From a virus, in the IMG/VR virus record IMGVR_UViG_3300035698_014511, positions 1-24,701 of that record: a stretch of 24,701 nt of DNA; one strand, written 5' to 3'. Numbering within the stretch: position 1 is the first letter of the stretch; every line of letters starts with the position of its first letter. The notes beneath the pieces are model-generated. The model saw nothing but the letters and a program-made list of their open reading frames with translations. It made no database searches and was not told where the DNA came from. The translations under genes and the position numbers were made by a program. This document shows, piece after piece, positions 23,902 through 24,701 of this stretch.

Positions 23902-24414
23902 CTACAAATTAGCCAGTAACTTTTTCTTGTACTCTTCTTTTTCTTCAACTGTCATTTTTGAGAAATCAGGTGCAGTCTGATCATCCATAGTAACTTTATG
24001 AAGTTCAGGTGAGAAATCTCCTATCAATTTCGCAAGGGTATTTATAGCCGATACAATATCTTTAGGATCATGTTTCACTCTCACTTCTTTCTCAACCAAA
24101 ATAACTTTACCTTTAGCATCCAACTCCTTAACCTTCTTCAGTATAATTTTTTCACCATTAATAATTTCCGCCAGTCTTTCCGTTACTTTCTTCCTATCAA
24201 CTCCTTCTTCCCGCGCAATCCTTTTATAGTCACCCTCAGCTACTTCAATAGCCTCAAGTATCTTTTCATTCTTCAATGCTTTACAGGCATTCACTCTAGC
24301 AGCTTGATCACTATCACAATTCTCGTAAGCTTCTTTATAAGCATGAAAACCATCGAATCCATTCGACATGTAAAGCTCTACAAACTTTTCCTGTTGTTTA
24401 GTTAAATTTGTCAT
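23902..24414 (-). CDS. Terminase small subunit
   Basis: This 170-aa protein resembles the Terminase_2 family of small subunits, which recognise phage DNA and recruit the large subunit. The N-terminus (LTKQQEKFVELYMSNGFDGF, then HAYKEAYENCDSDQAARVNA, KALKNEKILEAIE) is the family's helix-turn-helix pattern. It is followed by a helical oligomerisation region (KKVTERLAEIINGE, DPKDIVSAINTLAKLI) and an acidic/basic tail (MTVEEKEEYKKKLLANL). It is the first gene after the promoter and before the large subunit, the usual order. The start has the ATATG context. Confidence 0.85.
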   Translation of the reverse strand: MTNLTKQQEKFVELYMSNGFDGFHAYKEAYENCDSDQAARVNACKALKNEKILEAIEVAEGDYKRIAREEGVDRKKVTERLAEIINGEKIILKKVKELDAKGKVILVEKEVRVKHDPKDIVSAINTLAKLIGDFSPELHKVTMDDQTAPDFSKMTVEEKEEYKKKLLANL

Positions 24415-24441
24415 ATTAAAGAAACAATTACGCCTACTCTA

Positions 24442-24470
24442 ATTATCTCACAGAAATCAAGTTTTGTCAA
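24442..24470 (-). promoter_or_regulatory. Sigma70-type promoter for the packaging/head operon
   Basis: On the minus strand TTGACA (24470-24465) and GATAAT (24447-24442) are separated by exactly 17 bases. A TG lies two positions before the -10 box (TGA-GATAAT), as in extended -10 promoters. This is a near-perfect housekeeping promoter. It would start transcription about 28 bases or less from the terminase small subunit ATG and could drive the long co-directional block downstream. I found no equally good promoter elsewhere in the window. Confidence 0.7.
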
Positions 24471-24579
24471 GGATAGTATATACAAACAAGAATAGACTTT
24501 AAACATTCCCCTTAACCTAGCGAAATAATCAAAGCAAAGAAAGAATAAAGCCCTAACATTAGCGAATAAAAGTGATGGG

Positions 24580-24613
24580 TTATCCACAGTAACAAATGTT
24601 ATGCTCCATAACA
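24580..24613. promoter_or_regulatory. DnaA-box-like site and 17-bp inverted repeat
   Basis: TTATCCACA (24580-24588) matches the DnaA-box consensus. Nine bases on, TGTTATG-CTC-CATAACA (24597-24613) is a perfect 7-bp inverted repeat with a 3-base centre, like an operator. Both lie upstream of the promoter, in 287 bases (24415-24701) with no convincing gene. A regulator or replication initiator could bind here, but one DnaA-box match can occur by chance. Confidence 0.4.
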
Positions 24614-24701
24614 CATCTACCCAAATTTTTTATGAGTATTTTTTTTGGATTCATTTTTTTTTGAGAAAGGGTTTGGGGTTGGGAGGTTACATACCCCCCC
24701 C

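Noticed and set aside
24411-24614. Minus-strand 67-aa ORF upstream of the terminase small subunit
   Set aside because: It overlaps the strong promoter and the inverted repeat, has Cys/Phe-rich unstructured composition and no good start context, so it is probably not translated. Its ATGA overlap with terS keeps a small doubt.

Overview
The window is an A+T-rich stretch of a tailed double-stranded DNA phage (or prophage) genome. It holds the DNA-packaging, head-assembly, lysis and tail modules. Every gene I can support lies on the minus strand, so transcription runs from the right edge to the left. UAA, UAG and UGA are all used as stops and UGG is Trp, so the standard bacterial code fits. The gene set (portal, separate scaffold, HK97-type coat, short adaptor-like protein, nozzle-like protein, fibre) suggests a short-tailed (podovirus-like) phage. 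No tape-measure or tail-tube gene is visible. The host cannot be named. A near-consensus sigma70-type promoter (TTGACA, 17 bp, GATAAT) in front of the first gene argues for a host with a conventional housekeeping sigma factor.

Layout from right to left: a promoter/operator region (24415-24701); terminase small subunit; a 125-aa protein; a structured non-coding RNA region; a terminase large subunit split into an ATPase ORF and a nuclease ORF with an ATGA overlap; a 58-aa protein; a GroES-like and a GroEL-like chaperonin; an 87-aa membrane protein; a SpoVG-like protein; portal; a 20-aa ORF; a 63-aa basic protein; scaffold; major capsid protein; a second structured intergenic region; a beta-helix virion protein; a 127-aa protein; an AT-hook protein with a 12-bp tandem repeat; a 104-aa protein; and two beta-rich virion appendage proteins. 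Next come a relic of an M23 peptidase gene, a 94-aa membrane/coiled-coil protein, two tiny ORFs (31 aa basic, 29 aa membrane), an intact M23 endolysin and a holin-like protein. Then follow a third structured intergenic region, an adaptor-like protein, a nozzle-like protein, a 1589-aa fibre with beta repeats and a DNRLRE-type domain, a 43-aa coiled coil, and a gene running off the left edge.

The packaging and head genes form one long, tightly packed block. Many start codons sit exactly one base after the previous stop (stop-T-ATG), which suggests coupled translation. The chaperonin pair lies inside the packaging/head block, so it probably helps fold a virion protein such as the coat protein.

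The most unusual feature is that three separate intergenic regions (8209-8343, 14550-14647, 23229-23469) share short sequence blocks in the same order and the same arrangement of hairpins. They look like three copies of one unrecognised structured RNA. The other points of note are the split terminase, the groES/groEL and spoVG-like genes in a phage head operon, and the M23 relic at a recombination scar.
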